A DNA stretch of 64,000 nucleotides, from assembly GCF_900128925.1 (NCBI RefSeq), contig NZ_FQUJ01000014.1, forward strand, positions 1 to 64,000. The letters are read 5' to 3'. Both the position numbers and the translations under genes were made by a program. Below the pieces are notes generated by a model that was not told the DNA's origin, made no database searches, and saw only the letters and a program-made list of their open reading frames with translations. Positions within the stretch are counted from its first letter, which is position 1. Every line of letters begins with the position of its first letter. The stretch is from Modicisalibacter ilicicola DSM 19980 (GTDB taxonomy: Bacteria > Pseudomonadota > Gammaproteobacteria > Pseudomonadales > Halomonadaceae). Below, piece after piece: positions 47,324 through 57,024 of this stretch.

Positions 47324-47968
47324 TCATGGGCCAGCCGAAACGCCGCACCCCTTGAGGATCACGCCGCAGAGAAAATCGGTGATTCGCCGGTAATCCGTCT
47401 CGCTGAGCGCCTCCCGATCGGTGATGCCCAGTACCTGAGCCTCGAAATCGGCGTAGTGCTGGGTCGACGACCAGATCAGGAAGATCAGCCACACCGGATC
47501 CACCGGGTCCATCAGCCCCTTGTCGGCCCACTGCTCGAATACCCGGGCCCGAGCCTGGACCCACTCGCGCAGCTCGCCGCGCAGATACTCCTGAAGAAAA
47601 GGGGCGCCCTGGAGTATCTCCGCAGCGAACAGGCGAGAACCTTGCGGATGGCGACGGGTGAGTTCCATCTTGCTGCGAATGAAGGCCTCCAGGACCTCGG
47701 CGGGGTCGTCCTCGATGCTTATGTCGTCGAGCATGGCATTCCAGCGCGCCATCATGCGCTCCAGCAGGGTCACGTAGAGCTGGCGCTTGCTGCCCACGTA
47801 GTACAGGACGTTGGACTTGGGCAACCCCGCCGCCTCGGCGATGCCCTGGACGCTGGCTCCCCGGTAGCCATGACAGGCGAAGACCTGTTCCGCCGCGGCG
47901 AGGATCGCCTGCTCGTTGCGCTGGCGCGCGTGGGTGCTGTCCGATGAAACAAGGGTCGTCATTGTCAT
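47324..47968 (-). CDS. TetR-family regulator, RutR-like
   Basis: A 214-residue repressor. HTH domain at about 20-65 with GASVQGIAEAAGLPKSNVLYYVGSKRQLY; C-terminal domain resembles YcdC/RutR (SRLFAAEILQGAPFLQEYL). In E. coli RutR binds TTGACCA-NN-TGGTCAA, is released by uracil or thymine, and controls pyrimidine and purine degradation genes. The same operator sequence is in the gap to the divergent xdhA (48050-48065), so it probably represses xdhABC-guaD and itself. ATG 47968 or 47962 are both possible starts; I use the first. Confidence in the family is high, in the effector low. Confidence 0.9.
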   Translation of the reverse strand: MTMTTLVSSDSTHARQRNEQAILAAAEQVFACHGYRGASVQGIAEAAGLPKSNVLYYVGSKRQLYVTLLERMMARWNAMLDDISIEDDPAEVLEAFIRSKMELTRRHPQGSRLFAAEILQGAPFLQEYLRGELREWVQARARVFEQWADKGLMDPVDPVWLIFLIWSSTQHYADFEAQVLGITDREALSETDYRRITDFLCGVILKGCGVSAGP

Positions 47969-48049
47969 TACTCGCTTGCGGCTTCGCTCAGGCCATCTGG
48001 CGCGTCGGATCTTGCACTCGCCCGCACTTTGCGCCACGCTAAATGCATC

Positions 48050-48065
48050 TTGACCATTTGGTCAG
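48050..48065. promoter_or_regulatory. RutR-type operator between tetR and xdhA
   Basis: TTGACCATTTGGTCAG, a palindrome (TGACCA-TT-TGGTCA) that matches the known RutR consensus at 15 of 16 positions including spacing. Its TTGACC could also serve as -35 for xdhA, so binding would block RNA polymerase. Confidence 0.85.
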
Positions 48066-48122
48066 GTGCTATCAAGTATCGATGCACCGCCTCGTGACCC
48101 AATAACAACGAGCGCTTCCCTT

Positions 48123-49604
48123 ATGATCGACTTCTACCTGAACGGCCGGCGCCAGCAGTGCGCCGACGTGAGTCCAGATACCAGCGTACTGGAGCTGCTG
48201 CGCCTTCGGCTCGGCCAGACCGGCACCAAGGAGGGCTGTGCCTCGGGTGACTGCGGCGCCTGCACCGTGGCCATCGGCGAGCCCGATGGCCGGGGCAACC
48301 TTTCCTATCACAGCGCCAATGCCTGCATCATGCCGGCTCATCAGCTCAAAGGGCGCCATCTGGTGACCGTGGAGGGCCTGGCGCGGGGCGATGCCCTGCA
48401 CCCTGCCCAGGCCGCCATGGTCGATTGCCACGCCAGCCAGTGTGGCTTCTGTACCCCGGGCATCGTCATGTCGCTGTTCACCCTGCACCAGGGGCAGCGC
48501 CAGCACCCCGCCCCCCTGACCCAGCAACGCCTGGAGTCGGCACTGGGCGGCAACCTGTGCCGCTGTACCGGCTATCGACCGATTCGCGACGCCGCGCTGT
48601 GCATGGCGGACTATCCGGACACCCATCCGCTCTGGGCCGATGATCCCGACCTGGCGGGCAATGTCGAGGCGCTCGACAGGGACGCCACGACGATCCCGGC
48701 CCGATCTAGCCCGGGCAAGGCGGTCGGCCATTTCGACTCACCCACCGATATCGCCACCCTGCGCGAGCTTCGCAAGGAGCGCCCTGGCTCACGCCTGGTG
48801 GCCGGGGCCACGGACCTGTGGCTGGAGACCACCCAGCAGCTCAAGCCCCTCGAGGACCTCATCGACGTGCGCCAGGTGGCCGAACTCACCACCATAGACG
48901 AGACCCCCGCAGGCTTTTGGATCGGTGCAGCGGTGACCTTCAGTCGCCTCGAACCGCTGTTCGCGGAGCACTACCCGGCCTTCGCGCACCTCATGCACCG
49001 CTTTGCCTCCGCCCAGATCCGCAACCGCGCCACCCTGGGCGGCAACGTCGCCAACGCCTCGCCCATCGGCGACACGCCGCCGGTCTTGCTGGCGCTGGAC
49101 GCCAGGCTGCAGCTGGACGGCCCCGGGGGGCCGCGGGAGATCGCCATCGCCGACTTCTTCCTGGATTACCGCAAGACGGCACTGAAGGAGGGCGAATTCC
49201 TCCGCGCGCTCTTCCTGCCACGCCTCGACAACGACCGTCAGTTGAAGGTCTGGAAACTCTCCAAGCGTCGCGAGGACGACATCTCCGCGGTGCTCGGCGC
49301 CTTCGCCTGGCGTCTGGAGGACGGGAAGATGCGTGACGTGCATCTCGCCTTCGGCGGCATGGCCGCCATCCCCAAGCGCGCGGCCCAGGCCGAGGCCGCC
49401 CTGGAGGGGCAGGCTCCCGGCCAGCCTGCCTTCACGACGGCCCTGGCGGCCTTGTACCGGGAGTTCCAGCCTCTGAGCGATGTGCGCGGCTCCCGCGAAT
49501 ACCGCCTGCTGGCCGCCGGCAATCTGCTTGAACGCCTGCGACTATGCCTGGATACCGACCACGAACCCCACGCGGAGGTGTGTCTCGATGCGTACGCTCA
49601 CTGA
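48123..49604 (+). CDS. xdhA: Xanthine dehydrogenase small subunit (XdhA)
   Basis: A 493-residue protein with an N-terminal ferredoxin-like domain (Cys39, 44, 47 in GCASGDCGAC), a second [2Fe-2S] domain (CGFCTPG, CRCTG) and a FAD domain (about 205-350, RLVAGATDLWL, LGGNVANASPIGD, then KRREDDISAV). It passes electrons from the molybdenum site to NAD. ATG 48123 gives the standard N-terminus; upstream codons overlap the regulatory region. Overlaps xdhB by 17 bases. Confidence 0.96.
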   Translation: MIDFYLNGRRQQCADVSPDTSVLELLRLRLGQTGTKEGCASGDCGACTVAIGEPDGRGNLSYHSANACIMPAHQLKGRHLVTVEGLARGDALHPAQAAMVDCHASQCGFCTPGIVMSLFTLHQGQRQHPAPLTQQRLESALGGNLCRCTGYRPIRDAALCMADYPDTHPLWADDPDLAGNVEALDRDATTIPARSSPGKAVGHFDSPTDIATLRELRKERPGSRLVAGATDLWLETTQQLKPLEDLIDVRQVAELTTIDETPAGFWIGAAVTFSRLEPLFAEHYPAFAHLMHRFASAQIRNRATLGGNVANASPIGDTPPVLLALDARLQLDGPGGPREIAIADFFLDYRKTALKEGEFLRALFLPRLDNDRQLKVWKLSKRREDDISAVLGAFAWRLEDGKMRDVHLAFGGMAAIPKRAAQAEAALEGQAPGQPAFTTALAALYREFQPLSDVRGSREYRLLAAGNLLERLRLCLDTDHEPHAEVCLDAYAH

Positions 49605-52047
49605 TATTTCCCGAGACTCCGCCAAGGCACGTCGCGAACAACAGGATGCCAACAAGGGCGATGGCCCCCTGGCCCGAGACACGACGGCCGAGGCGAATCG
49701 GGATGAAAATCGTCGTCATGCTCGCGCCCACGAAAGTGCCATCAAGCACGTGACCGGCCGCGCCGCCTATATCGATGATATCCCCGCCCCGGGCGATGCC
49801 CTGCATGTCGCCCTGGGCCTCTCTCCGGTGGCCCACGGCCGATTGACCCGTCTCGATCTGGAAAGGGTCAAGCGTGCCCCGGGGGTGGTGGACGCAATCA
49901 CCATCGTCGACGTGCCCGGCCACACCGACATCGGCCCGGTGTTTCCCGGCGACCCGCTGTTCGTCGACGACGAGATCAGTTACGTCGGCCAGACCCTGTT
50001 CGCCGTTGCCGCCACCAGTTACAAGGCCGCGCGCCTGGCGGTAAAGGAAGCCGTGATCGAGATCGACGAGCAGCCGGCCAGCCTCGATGCACTCGCCGCC
50101 GCCGAGGCCAGCGACGTCGTGCGCCCCACTCACGTGCAGCAGCGCGGCGACTGGCAACGGGCGCTGGACGACGCGCCTCACGTGCTCGAAGGCGAGCAGT
50201 TCGTCGGCGGTCAGGAACACTTCTACCTCGAGGGCCAGGCCTGCCTGGTCACCCCGAGCGAGGATGAGGGTGTGGTGGTCTACACCTCCAACCAGCACCC
50301 CAGCGAAACCCAGAAGCTGGTGGCCGAGGTACTCGACGTGCCCTTTCATGCGGTGACCGTGGAGACCCGGCGCATGGGCGGCGGCTTCGGCGGCAAGGAG
50401 ACCCAGGCCTCGCCCTGGGCCTGCATCGCCGCGCTGGTCGCCCGGCGCACCGGCCGCGCCGCGCGCCTGCGCCTGCCCCGGGCCGAGGACACCCGCGCCA
50501 CCGGCAAGCGCCACCCCTTCCACAATCGCTACCGGTTGGGCTTCGACGGCCGGGGCGTGATCCAGGGGGGCGATGTCACCGTGATCGGCGATTGCGGCTA
50601 CTCCCCGGATCTTTCCGAGGCGGTGGTCGATCGCGCCATGTTCCATGCCGACAACGCCTACTCCCTGGGCGATGCCCGGGTGACCGGCATTCGGGCCCGC
50701 ACCCATACCGCCTCGAATACCGCCTTTCGCGGCTTCGGCGGCCCCCAGGGCATGATGATCGTCGAGGCGGCGATGGACGACATCGCCCGCCATGTCGGCG
50801 AAGACCCGCTGACGGTACGCAAGCGCAACCTCTACCGCCCCGGTCGCGACGTGACCCACTACGGCCAGACCGTGGAACAGCTCGATCTGCTGGCGGAGAT
50901 CATCGAACGCCTGGAAGAGAGCAGCGACTACTGGCAGCGTCGTCGGGACGTCAGCGACTACAATGCCCGGAATCCGGTCCTCAAGAAGGGGCTCTCCCTG
51001 ACCCCGGTGAAGTTCGGCATCTCCTTCACCGCCAAGCACCTCAACCAGGCCGGCGCGCTGCTGCACGTCTATACCGATGGCAGCGTGATGATCAACCACG
51101 GTGGCACCGAGATGGGCCAGGGCCTGCATACCAAGGTCTGCCAGGTGGCGGCCCGGGAACTGGGCCTCGATCTCGAGCAGGTGCGCATCACTGCCACCCG
51201 CACCGACAAGGTGCCCAACACCTCGCCCACCGCCGCCTCCAGCGGTGCCGATCTCAACGGCATGGCCGCTCGGGACGCCGCCAGTCAGGTCCGTGAGCGG
51301 CTGTTCGACTTCGCCGCCGAACATTACGCTCTCGATCGCGAGGGCATGCGCCTGGAGGATGGCGAACTGATCGCCGGTCATGGCGAGAGCGAACGGCGCA
51401 TCGCCTGGGGCGAACTGGTGCAGGCGGCCTATCTGGGACGCATCTCGCTCTCTGCCAAGGGGTTCTACTCCACGCCGCTGATCCACTACGATCGCGCCAC
51501 CGGCAGGGGCCGACCCTTCTATTACTACGCTCACGGTGCTGCCGTCTCCGAGGTCATGATCGACACCCTCACCGGTGAATACCGCGTGACCCGGGTGGAC
51601 ATCCTTCACGACGTCGGCGACTCGCTGAATCCGGCCATCGACATGGGCCAGGTCGAGGGCGGTTTCATCCAGGGCATGGGTTGGCTGACCAGCGAGGAAC
51701 TCAAGTGGGACGACAAGGGGCGGCTGATCAGCGACGGCCCCTCCACCTACAAGATTCCCGCCTTCGGCGATCTGCCGCCGGTGTTCAACGTCGAACTGCT
51801 GCAAGGCCATCCGAATTCGCAAGCCAGCATCTATCGCTCCAAGGCGGTCGGCGAGCCGCCGTTGATGCTGGGCATCTCGGTGTGGTCGGCGCTGCGCGAC
51901 GCCCTGGCCAGCCTGGTCGATTACCGCCACTGCCCGCGTCTGGACACCCCGGCCACCCCGGAGCGCGTGCTGATGGTCGCCGAAGCGCTGCGTGATTCCA
52001 CCCGGGCGGGAAGCACGCAGCCGGAGACGAGCGATGACCCCGTGTAA
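49588..52047 (+). CDS. xdhB: Xanthine dehydrogenase large, molybdenum-binding subunit (XdhB)
   Basis: An 819-residue subunit that oxidises hypoxanthine to xanthine to urate. Molybdopterin segments are GGGFGGKETQ, FRGFGGPQGM, HGGTEMGQGLHTK and, near the C-terminus, KAVGEPPLM with the catalytic Glu. The ATG at 49588 has GGAGGTG upstream. The first 40 residues are extra and charged compared with E. coli XdhA, perhaps an adaptation of this lineage. Confidence 0.96.
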   Translation: MRTLTDISRDSAKARREQQDANKGDGPLARDTTAEANRDENRRHARAHESAIKHVTGRAAYIDDIPAPGDALHVALGLSPVAHGRLTRLDLERVKRAPGVVDAITIVDVPGHTDIGPVFPGDPLFVDDEISYVGQTLFAVAATSYKAARLAVKEAVIEIDEQPASLDALAAAEASDVVRPTHVQQRGDWQRALDDAPHVLEGEQFVGGQEHFYLEGQACLVTPSEDEGVVVYTSNQHPSETQKLVAEVLDVPFHAVTVETRRMGGGFGGKETQASPWACIAALVARRTGRAARLRLPRAEDTRATGKRHPFHNRYRLGFDGRGVIQGGDVTVIGDCGYSPDLSEAVVDRAMFHADNAYSLGDARVTGIRARTHTASNTAFRGFGGPQGMMIVEAAMDDIARHVGEDPLTVRKRNLYRPGRDVTHYGQTVEQLDLLAEIIERLEESSDYWQRRRDVSDYNARNPVLKKGLSLTPVKFGISFTAKHLNQAGALLHVYTDGSVMINHGGTEMGQGLHTKVCQVAARELGLDLEQVRITATRTDKVPNTSPTAASSGADLNGMAARDAASQVRERLFDFAAEHYALDREGMRLEDGELIAGHGESERRIAWGELVQAAYLGRISLSAKGFYSTPLIHYDRATGRGRPFYYYAHGAAVSEVMIDTLTGEYRVTRVDILHDVGDSLNPAIDMGQVEGGFIQGMGWLTSEELKWDDKGRLISDGPSTYKIPAFGDLPPVFNVELLQGHPNSQASIYRSKAVGEPPLMLGISVWSALRDALASLVDYRHCPRLDTPATPERVLMVAEALRDSTRAGSTQPETSDDPV

Positions 52048-52930
52048 GGAGCCCTGGCCTGGCGGTGCCCGGCCCGGTGTCGTGAGCTGGCACGAAGCGC
52101 TGCATCGCCATCAGGTAGCGGCGCTTCCCCATGCGCTGGCCAGCGTGGTGGGCACGGCAGGTTCCACCCCTCGCGAACCCGGCGCCAAGATGGTGATCAC
52201 CGCGAACGAGGTCTTCGATACCCTCGGCGGCGGCACCTTCGAGTACCAGGTGATCGATAGCGCCCGGGAGGCCCTGAGTCGCGGGGAAAACGGTCCACGC
52301 CTGGAAGCCTTCGCCCTGGGGGGGCGCTCGGGGCAGTGCTGTGGCGGTTACGTGCACGTGCTGATCGAGCTCTTCGCCGGCGCCGAGATGACCATCGCCC
52401 TGTTCGGCGCCGGTCATGTGGGCCAGGCCCTGGTGGCGTTGATGACGCCGCTGCCCTGGCGGGTGTTCTGGCACGACAGCCGCTCGGGCGCCTTCCCGGC
52501 CTGGGCGGAAGGCCAGCCACGCCTCGAATGTCTTCCCGGCCCAGACCCGGCCGCGGCGGTTGCGGCACTGCCGCCGGGAGCCCACGTTCTGGTGATGACC
52601 CACGACCACGGCGAAGACCGCGCCTTGATCGACGCCCTGCTCGCTCGCGGCGACTGCGCCTCCATCGGCCTGATCGGCTCGGATAGCAAGTGGGCCAGCT
52701 TCCAGCGCCGCCTGCGCGATGCCGGCCATGCCGAGGCGGCACTGGGGCAGGTGCGCTGTCCCATCGGCATCCCCGGCGCCAGGGGCAAGCATCCCTACGA
52801 GATTGCGCTGGCGGTCATGGCCGAGTTGCTGACCTTCAAACCCGCTGTCGAACGGTGTGATCAGCGGGGGGTCGCGCCCCGGGCATTGCGCGACGCATTC
52901 AAGAACGAACGGATGGGTTCTAGAGAATGA
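52034..52930 (+). CDS. xdhC: Xanthine dehydrogenase accessory protein XdhC
   Basis: A 298-residue chaperone that binds and sulfurates molybdenum cofactor and inserts it into XdhB. SVVGTAGSTPREPGAKMVI and GGRSGQCCGGYVHVLIE near the N-terminus and a Rossmann-like ALFGAGHVGQALVALM, then IGLIGSDSKWA, VRCPIGIPGARGKHPYEIALAVMAELL near the C-terminus match XdhC. Overlaps xdhB (14 bases) and guaD (ATGA). Confidence 0.95.
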   Translation: MTPCKEPWPGGARPGVVSWHEALHRHQVAALPHALASVVGTAGSTPREPGAKMVITANEVFDTLGGGTFEYQVIDSAREALSRGENGPRLEAFALGGRSGQCCGGYVHVLIELFAGAEMTIALFGAGHVGQALVALMTPLPWRVFWHDSRSGAFPAWAEGQPRLECLPGPDPAAAVAALPPGAHVLVMTHDHGEDRALIDALLARGDCASIGLIGSDSKWASFQRRLRDAGHAEAALGQVRCPIGIPGARGKHPYEIALAVMAELLTFKPAVERCDQRGVAPRALRDAFKNERMGSRE

Positions 52931-54240
52931 TGACTGAAACTCGCGTACTGCGTGGCCCGCTGCTCACCTTCCGGGAAGACCCGGGCGGCGAGGACCAGCC
53001 CGAGGCCGGCAGCATCCTGTATCTCGAGGATGGCGCCCTGTGGCTCGATCATGGACATGTCCGCGCGGTGGACGATTACACTCGCCTGGCGCCCCGTCTG
53101 CCGGCGGGCATCGAGGTGGTGGACTATGCCGGCAAGCTGATGATGCCGGGGTTCATCGACAGCCACGTGCACTATGTGCAGCTCGACATCATGGCGGCCT
53201 ACGGCCGCCAGCTGCTCGACTGGCTGAACGAGTACACCTTCCCCGAGGAGTGCCGCTTCGCCGAACGCGACTATGCCGAACCGGTGGCCGAGGCCTTCCT
53301 GGACGAGCTGCTGCGGGCGGGGACGACCACCGCCCAGGTGTTCTGCAGCTCGCACCCCGTCTCGGTGGAATCGTTCTTCGTCGCGGCCCACCGGCGTGGC
53401 CTGCGCATGCTGGCCGGCAAGGTGCTGATGGACCGCAACGCTCCGGAGGCGCTGACGGATACCGCGCTCGGCGGTATTCGCGACACCGAGCGCCTGATCG
53501 GCGACTGGCACGGCAAGGGACGACTGAGCTACAGCCTGACCCCGCGCTTCGCGCCGACCTCGACCCGGCGACAGCTGGACGCCACGGGAAGCCTGCTGCG
53601 CAATGCCCCCGACCTGTACCTGCAGACGCATCTTGCCGAGAACCGTGGCGAGATCGACTGGGTCGCCGAGCTGTTTCCCGAGGCCTTCGACTACCTGGAC
53701 GTTTACGAGCGACACGGCCTGGTCGGCCCCCGCAGCACCTTCGCCCACGGCATTCACCTGACCCAGGACGCTCGTGCGCGACTGGCGGATGCCGGGGCCA
53801 ATATCGCCTTCTGCCCGACGTCCAACCTGTTCCTGGGCAGCGGGCTGTTCGATCGGCTGGCCTGTCGCAAGGCCGGGCTCGCCGTTTCCCTGGCCAGCGA
53901 CGTCGGCGCGGGGACCGATCTCTGCGGGCTCGGCACCCTCAAGGCCGCCTATCAGGTCGGTCAACTGCTCGGTCAGCCCCTGACCGCCTGGCAAGGCTTC
54001 TATCACCTGACCCTGGGTAATGCCCGGGCGCTGCAGCTCGATGCCCACATCGGTAGCCTGCGTGAAGGCGCCGAGGCCGACATCGTGGTGCTCGACCCCC
54101 GGGCGACGCCACTGCTGGCAAGGCGCACCGCCCGCGCGAACAGCCTCGGGGAGCGCCTGTTCGCCCTGATGATGCTGGGAGACGATCGCGCGATCTACGA
54201 GACCTGGGCGGGAGGAAAGTGCCAGCATCGACGCGCCTAG
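52927..54240 (+). CDS. guaD: Guanine deaminase
   Basis: A 437-residue amidohydrolase that converts guanine to xanthine. MPGFIDSHVHYVQ carries the His80-x-His82 metal pair, QTHLAEN another metal His, HGIHLTQDA the fourth, and SDVGAGTDLCG the catalytic Asp; AFCPTSNLFLGSG is a family segment. Starts in an ATGA overlap with xdhC, and finishes the operon xdhABC-guaD. Confidence 0.95.
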   Translation: MMTETRVLRGPLLTFREDPGGEDQPEAGSILYLEDGALWLDHGHVRAVDDYTRLAPRLPAGIEVVDYAGKLMMPGFIDSHVHYVQLDIMAAYGRQLLDWLNEYTFPEECRFAERDYAEPVAEAFLDELLRAGTTTAQVFCSSHPVSVESFFVAAHRRGLRMLAGKVLMDRNAPEALTDTALGGIRDTERLIGDWHGKGRLSYSLTPRFAPTSTRRQLDATGSLLRNAPDLYLQTHLAENRGEIDWVAELFPEAFDYLDVYERHGLVGPRSTFAHGIHLTQDARARLADAGANIAFCPTSNLFLGSGLFDRLACRKAGLAVSLASDVGAGTDLCGLGTLKAAYQVGQLLGQPLTAWQGFYHLTLGNARALQLDAHIGSLREGAEADIVVLDPRATPLLARRTARANSLGERLFALMMLGDDRAIYETWAGGKCQHRRA

Positions 54241-54269
54241 GCATTATCTGAAAAGTGCCTGGCTCGCGG

Positions 54270-55265
54270 TCAACGGCAAGCGTTCAGCCGTTCGCGCAGC
54301 TCCTTGCGGCGGGCCTCGCTCATGAAGGCCGCCTGGATGGCGTTTTCCGCCAGCACCGCGAAGGTTTCCTTCGACCAGCCGAAGGCGTCATGGCAGGCCA
54401 GGTAGTTGTCCAGCACGCCTCCGCCGAAATAGGCGGGATCGTCGGAATTCAGGGTCAGCACCAGGCCGGCGTCGAGTAACCGTGGCAGGGGGTGGTCATG
54501 CATGCGCTCGACCACCTTGAGGCGCACGTTGGAGAGCGGACAGACCGTCAGCGGCACGCGCTCGTCACGCAGCCGGGCCACCAGTTCGGGGTCCTCCAGG
54601 CAGCGCACGCCGTGATCGATACGGCACACCTCCAGCAGGTCCAGCGCCTCGCGGATATAGGCCGGCGGCCCCTCCTCCCCCGCATGCGCCACCCGCGGCA
54701 ACCCCAGCAGCCTGGCCCGGGCGAACACCTCGACAAACTTGCCGGGCGGATTGCCCTGCTCGGCACTGTCCAGCCCCACCGCATCGAGCAATTCCAGATA
54801 GGGGCTCGCCCGCTCGAGCACCTCCATGGCCTCGGCTGCCGATCGATCGCGGAGAAAGCTCATGATCAGGGCCGTGGAAAGCCCCCATTCGCGCTCGGCC
54901 TGGCGCATTGCCCGGGTCAGCCCCTCGAACTGCACGCCCAGTTCGATGCCGCGAGCCAGGTGGGCCTGGGGGTCGAAGGAGAGTTCCACGTGCACGACAC
55001 CTTCCGCCTGGGCGCGGCGAAAGTAGTCCATGGCCAGGTCGAAGAAGTCATCGGCGGTGCGCAGCACCGCCATGCCCTGGTAGTAGAGGTCGAGAAAGGA
55101 CTGCAGATCGCTGAAGTCGTAGGCGGCGCGCACCTCCTCCACCGACGCGTAGGGCAGTTCGACAGCGTTGCGCGCCGCCAGTGCGAACATCAATTCCGGT
55201 TCTAGCGAGCCCTCGATATGCAGATGCAGTTCGACCTTGGGCAGTGTCGTCAACCACGCTTTCAT
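54270..55265 (-). CDS. Adenine deaminase, adenosine-deaminase-like type
   Basis: A 331-residue amidohydrolase. HLHIEGS (His14, His16) binds zinc, HAGEEGP holds His and the catalytic Glu, and NSDDPAYFGG holds the two Asp. ELSFDPQAH and absence of the ribose-binding features of adenosine deaminase fit the fungal/Pseudomonas type of adenine deaminase that makes hypoxanthine. It is convergent to guaD, 29 bases apart, and its product feeds XdhAB. Adenosine deaminase activity cannot be excluded. Confidence 0.88.
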   Translation of the reverse strand: MKAWLTTLPKVELHLHIEGSLEPELMFALAARNAVELPYASVEEVRAAYDFSDLQSFLDLYYQGMAVLRTADDFFDLAMDYFRRAQAEGVVHVELSFDPQAHLARGIELGVQFEGLTRAMRQAEREWGLSTALIMSFLRDRSAAEAMEVLERASPYLELLDAVGLDSAEQGNPPGKFVEVFARARLLGLPRVAHAGEEGPPAYIREALDLLEVCRIDHGVRCLEDPELVARLRDERVPLTVCPLSNVRLKVVERMHDHPLPRLLDAGLVLTLNSDDPAYFGGGVLDNYLACHDAFGWSKETFAVLAENAIQAAFMSEARRKELRERLNACR

Positions 55266-55290
55266 CCTGGCCTCCCTTGCTTGTCGCCGT

Positions 55291-57024
55291 TCAGTGGCCG
55301 CGACCGTCGGCGAGCCGCCCGTCGCGCAGCCACAACCGGCGGGTCACGCCGGGTAAATGCGCCTCGTCATGGGCAAGATACAGCACCGTGCGCCCCGCTA
55401 GCCAGGGGTCCAGGCGCGCGGCGATGCGTTCGGCGGTCGCCTCGTCGACGCCCGAGAAGGGTTCATCGAGCATCACCAGATCCGTATCGGCGAGAATCAC
55501 CCTTGCCAGTGCCACCCGGCGTGCCTGACCACCGGAGAGCTGCCGCCCGGATTCGCCGACCCAGGTCTCGAGCCCCCTAGGCAATTCTCGGGCCCAGTCG
55601 GCCAGGTCCACCAACTCGAGTGCCTGCCAGAGTGCCTCGTCGGTGGCATCAGAACGACCGAGACGCAGGTTCGCCGCCAGGCTGTCGTGGAACAGTTCGG
55701 TGTGCTGGGTGAGGTAGCCGACTCGTGAACGCAACGCCCCGAGGGCCAGGGTGCGCACATCCCGATCATTCACCCTGACCTGGCCACGACTCGGGTCGAT
55801 CAGCCTGACGATCAGCTGGGCGACGCTGGACTTGCCGGCACCGGAGGCGCCCAGCAGCGCGACACGCTGGCCGGCATGCAGCGTGAACGACACCTCCTCG
55901 AGGGCCGGCGCGAGGTTGCCGGCACCCGGCACCGAGTAATCCAGGATGACCCCCTGCAAGGCCACCTCCAGGGCACCCGGGGCAGGCACGGTTGCGTCCG
56001 AGGTCTCCGGGAGGTTGCCTCGGCTGGCCGCCAGGTCATTCAGGCGACGTGCCGACGCCCGGGTCGCGCCCAGATGAGTGAAGGCGCCGGGCAGCACGGC
56101 CAGCGCCTCGTTCATCGCCAGCACCGCCAGGGGCATCAGCACCATCGAGGGTCCGGAGAGCTCGCCCTCGATGTAGGCATGGGCGCCCAGCCACAGCGCC
56201 AGCAGCGCCGCAAGGCTCACCCCTGCCCCCGCCAGCGCACTGCCCAGCGCCTGACGGCGCCCCAGGCGGCGTTGATCGTCGTAGAGTCGCTGCTCGATAT
56301 CGTGCAACGTCCGACGATGGACCGACAGCGTGCGATAGCAGCTCAGCTCGGCCAGGCCCTCGATCTGCTCGATGGTCCGCGAGCGCAGGCGGTCGAGGGT
56401 GGCGACCCGGCGCCGGCTCGCCGCCATGCCCAGGCCGGCCTGCCCGACCACCAGCCACGCCCAGACCAGCAGCAGGAGCCCCCCGACACTCAAGCCGATG
56501 CCGGGCACCAGGATGCCCAACAGCCCCCCGATCCCGGCAATGGCGAGCAGTGCCACCAGCGGCGGGGCCAGCAGACGCAGATAGAGGCTGTCCAGGGTGT
56601 CGATGTCCGCGGTCAGTCGGTTGAGCCACTCCGAGGCGCGCAGTCGTCCGAGCGTGCGACCATCGAGGCGCGTCAGCACGGCGAACAGGCTCGCCCGCAG
56701 ATCGGCGAGCAGGCGCAGTACCGTGTCATGGTTGTACAGGCGCTCGACATAGCGGGAGACGGTGCGTGCGATGGCGAAGAAGCGTATCCCGGCGCCAGGC
56801 CGATAGATATCGACGCTGGCCGAGACGCCGGCGGCAAGCAAGGCGCCGGCAATGGCCGTGGTGGTGATGAACCAGCCCGACAGTGCCAACAGGCCGATGG
56901 CGGCCGCCACGGTCGACACCATCAGCAGCGCCCCCAGCCACAAGCGCCGCTGGCGATGGCTCAGCTGGCGCAGCCAGGGTCGGAAATCGTCGTTCAGTGT
57001 CGTTTCGTCACGGCGTTGCATCAT
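55291..57024 (-). CDS. cydC: Cysteine/glutathione ABC exporter subunit CydC
   Basis: A 577-residue half transporter: six membrane helices, then an ATPase domain with Walker A GASGAGKSS, signature QLSGGQARRVALAR, and Walker B DLVMLDEPFSGVDE. With CydD it exports reduced thiols needed to assemble cytochrome bd. The ATG at 57024 overlaps the end of cydD by 17 bases; one or two further ATGs are possible. Transcribed after cydD. Confidence 0.92.
   Translation of the reverse strand: MMQRRDETTLNDDFRPWLRQLSHRQRRLWLGALLMVSTVAAAIGLLALSGWFITTTAIAGALLAAGVSASVDIYRPGAGIRFFAIARTVSRYVERLYNHDTVLRLLADLRASLFAVLTRLDGRTLGRLRASEWLNRLTADIDTLDSLYLRLLAPPLVALLAIAGIGGLLGILVPGIGLSVGGLLLLVWAWLVVGQAGLGMAASRRRVATLDRLRSRTIEQIEGLAELSCYRTLSVHRRTLHDIEQRLYDDQRRLGRRQALGSALAGAGVSLAALLALWLGAHAYIEGELSGPSMVLMPLAVLAMNEALAVLPGAFTHLGATRASARRLNDLAASRGNLPETSDATVPAPGALEVALQGVILDYSVPGAGNLAPALEEVSFTLHAGQRVALLGASGAGKSSVAQLIVRLIDPSRGQVRVNDRDVRTLALGALRSRVGYLTQHTELFHDSLAANLRLGRSDATDEALWQALELVDLADWARELPRGLETWVGESGRQLSGGQARRVALARVILADTDLVMLDEPFSGVDEATAERIAARLDPWLAGRTVLYLAHDEAHLPGVTRRLWLRDGRLADGRGH

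Noticed and set aside
49432-51930. Minus-strand open frame antisense to xdhB (832 codons)
   Set aside because: No recognisable domain and opposite a clearly real molybdenum subunit.
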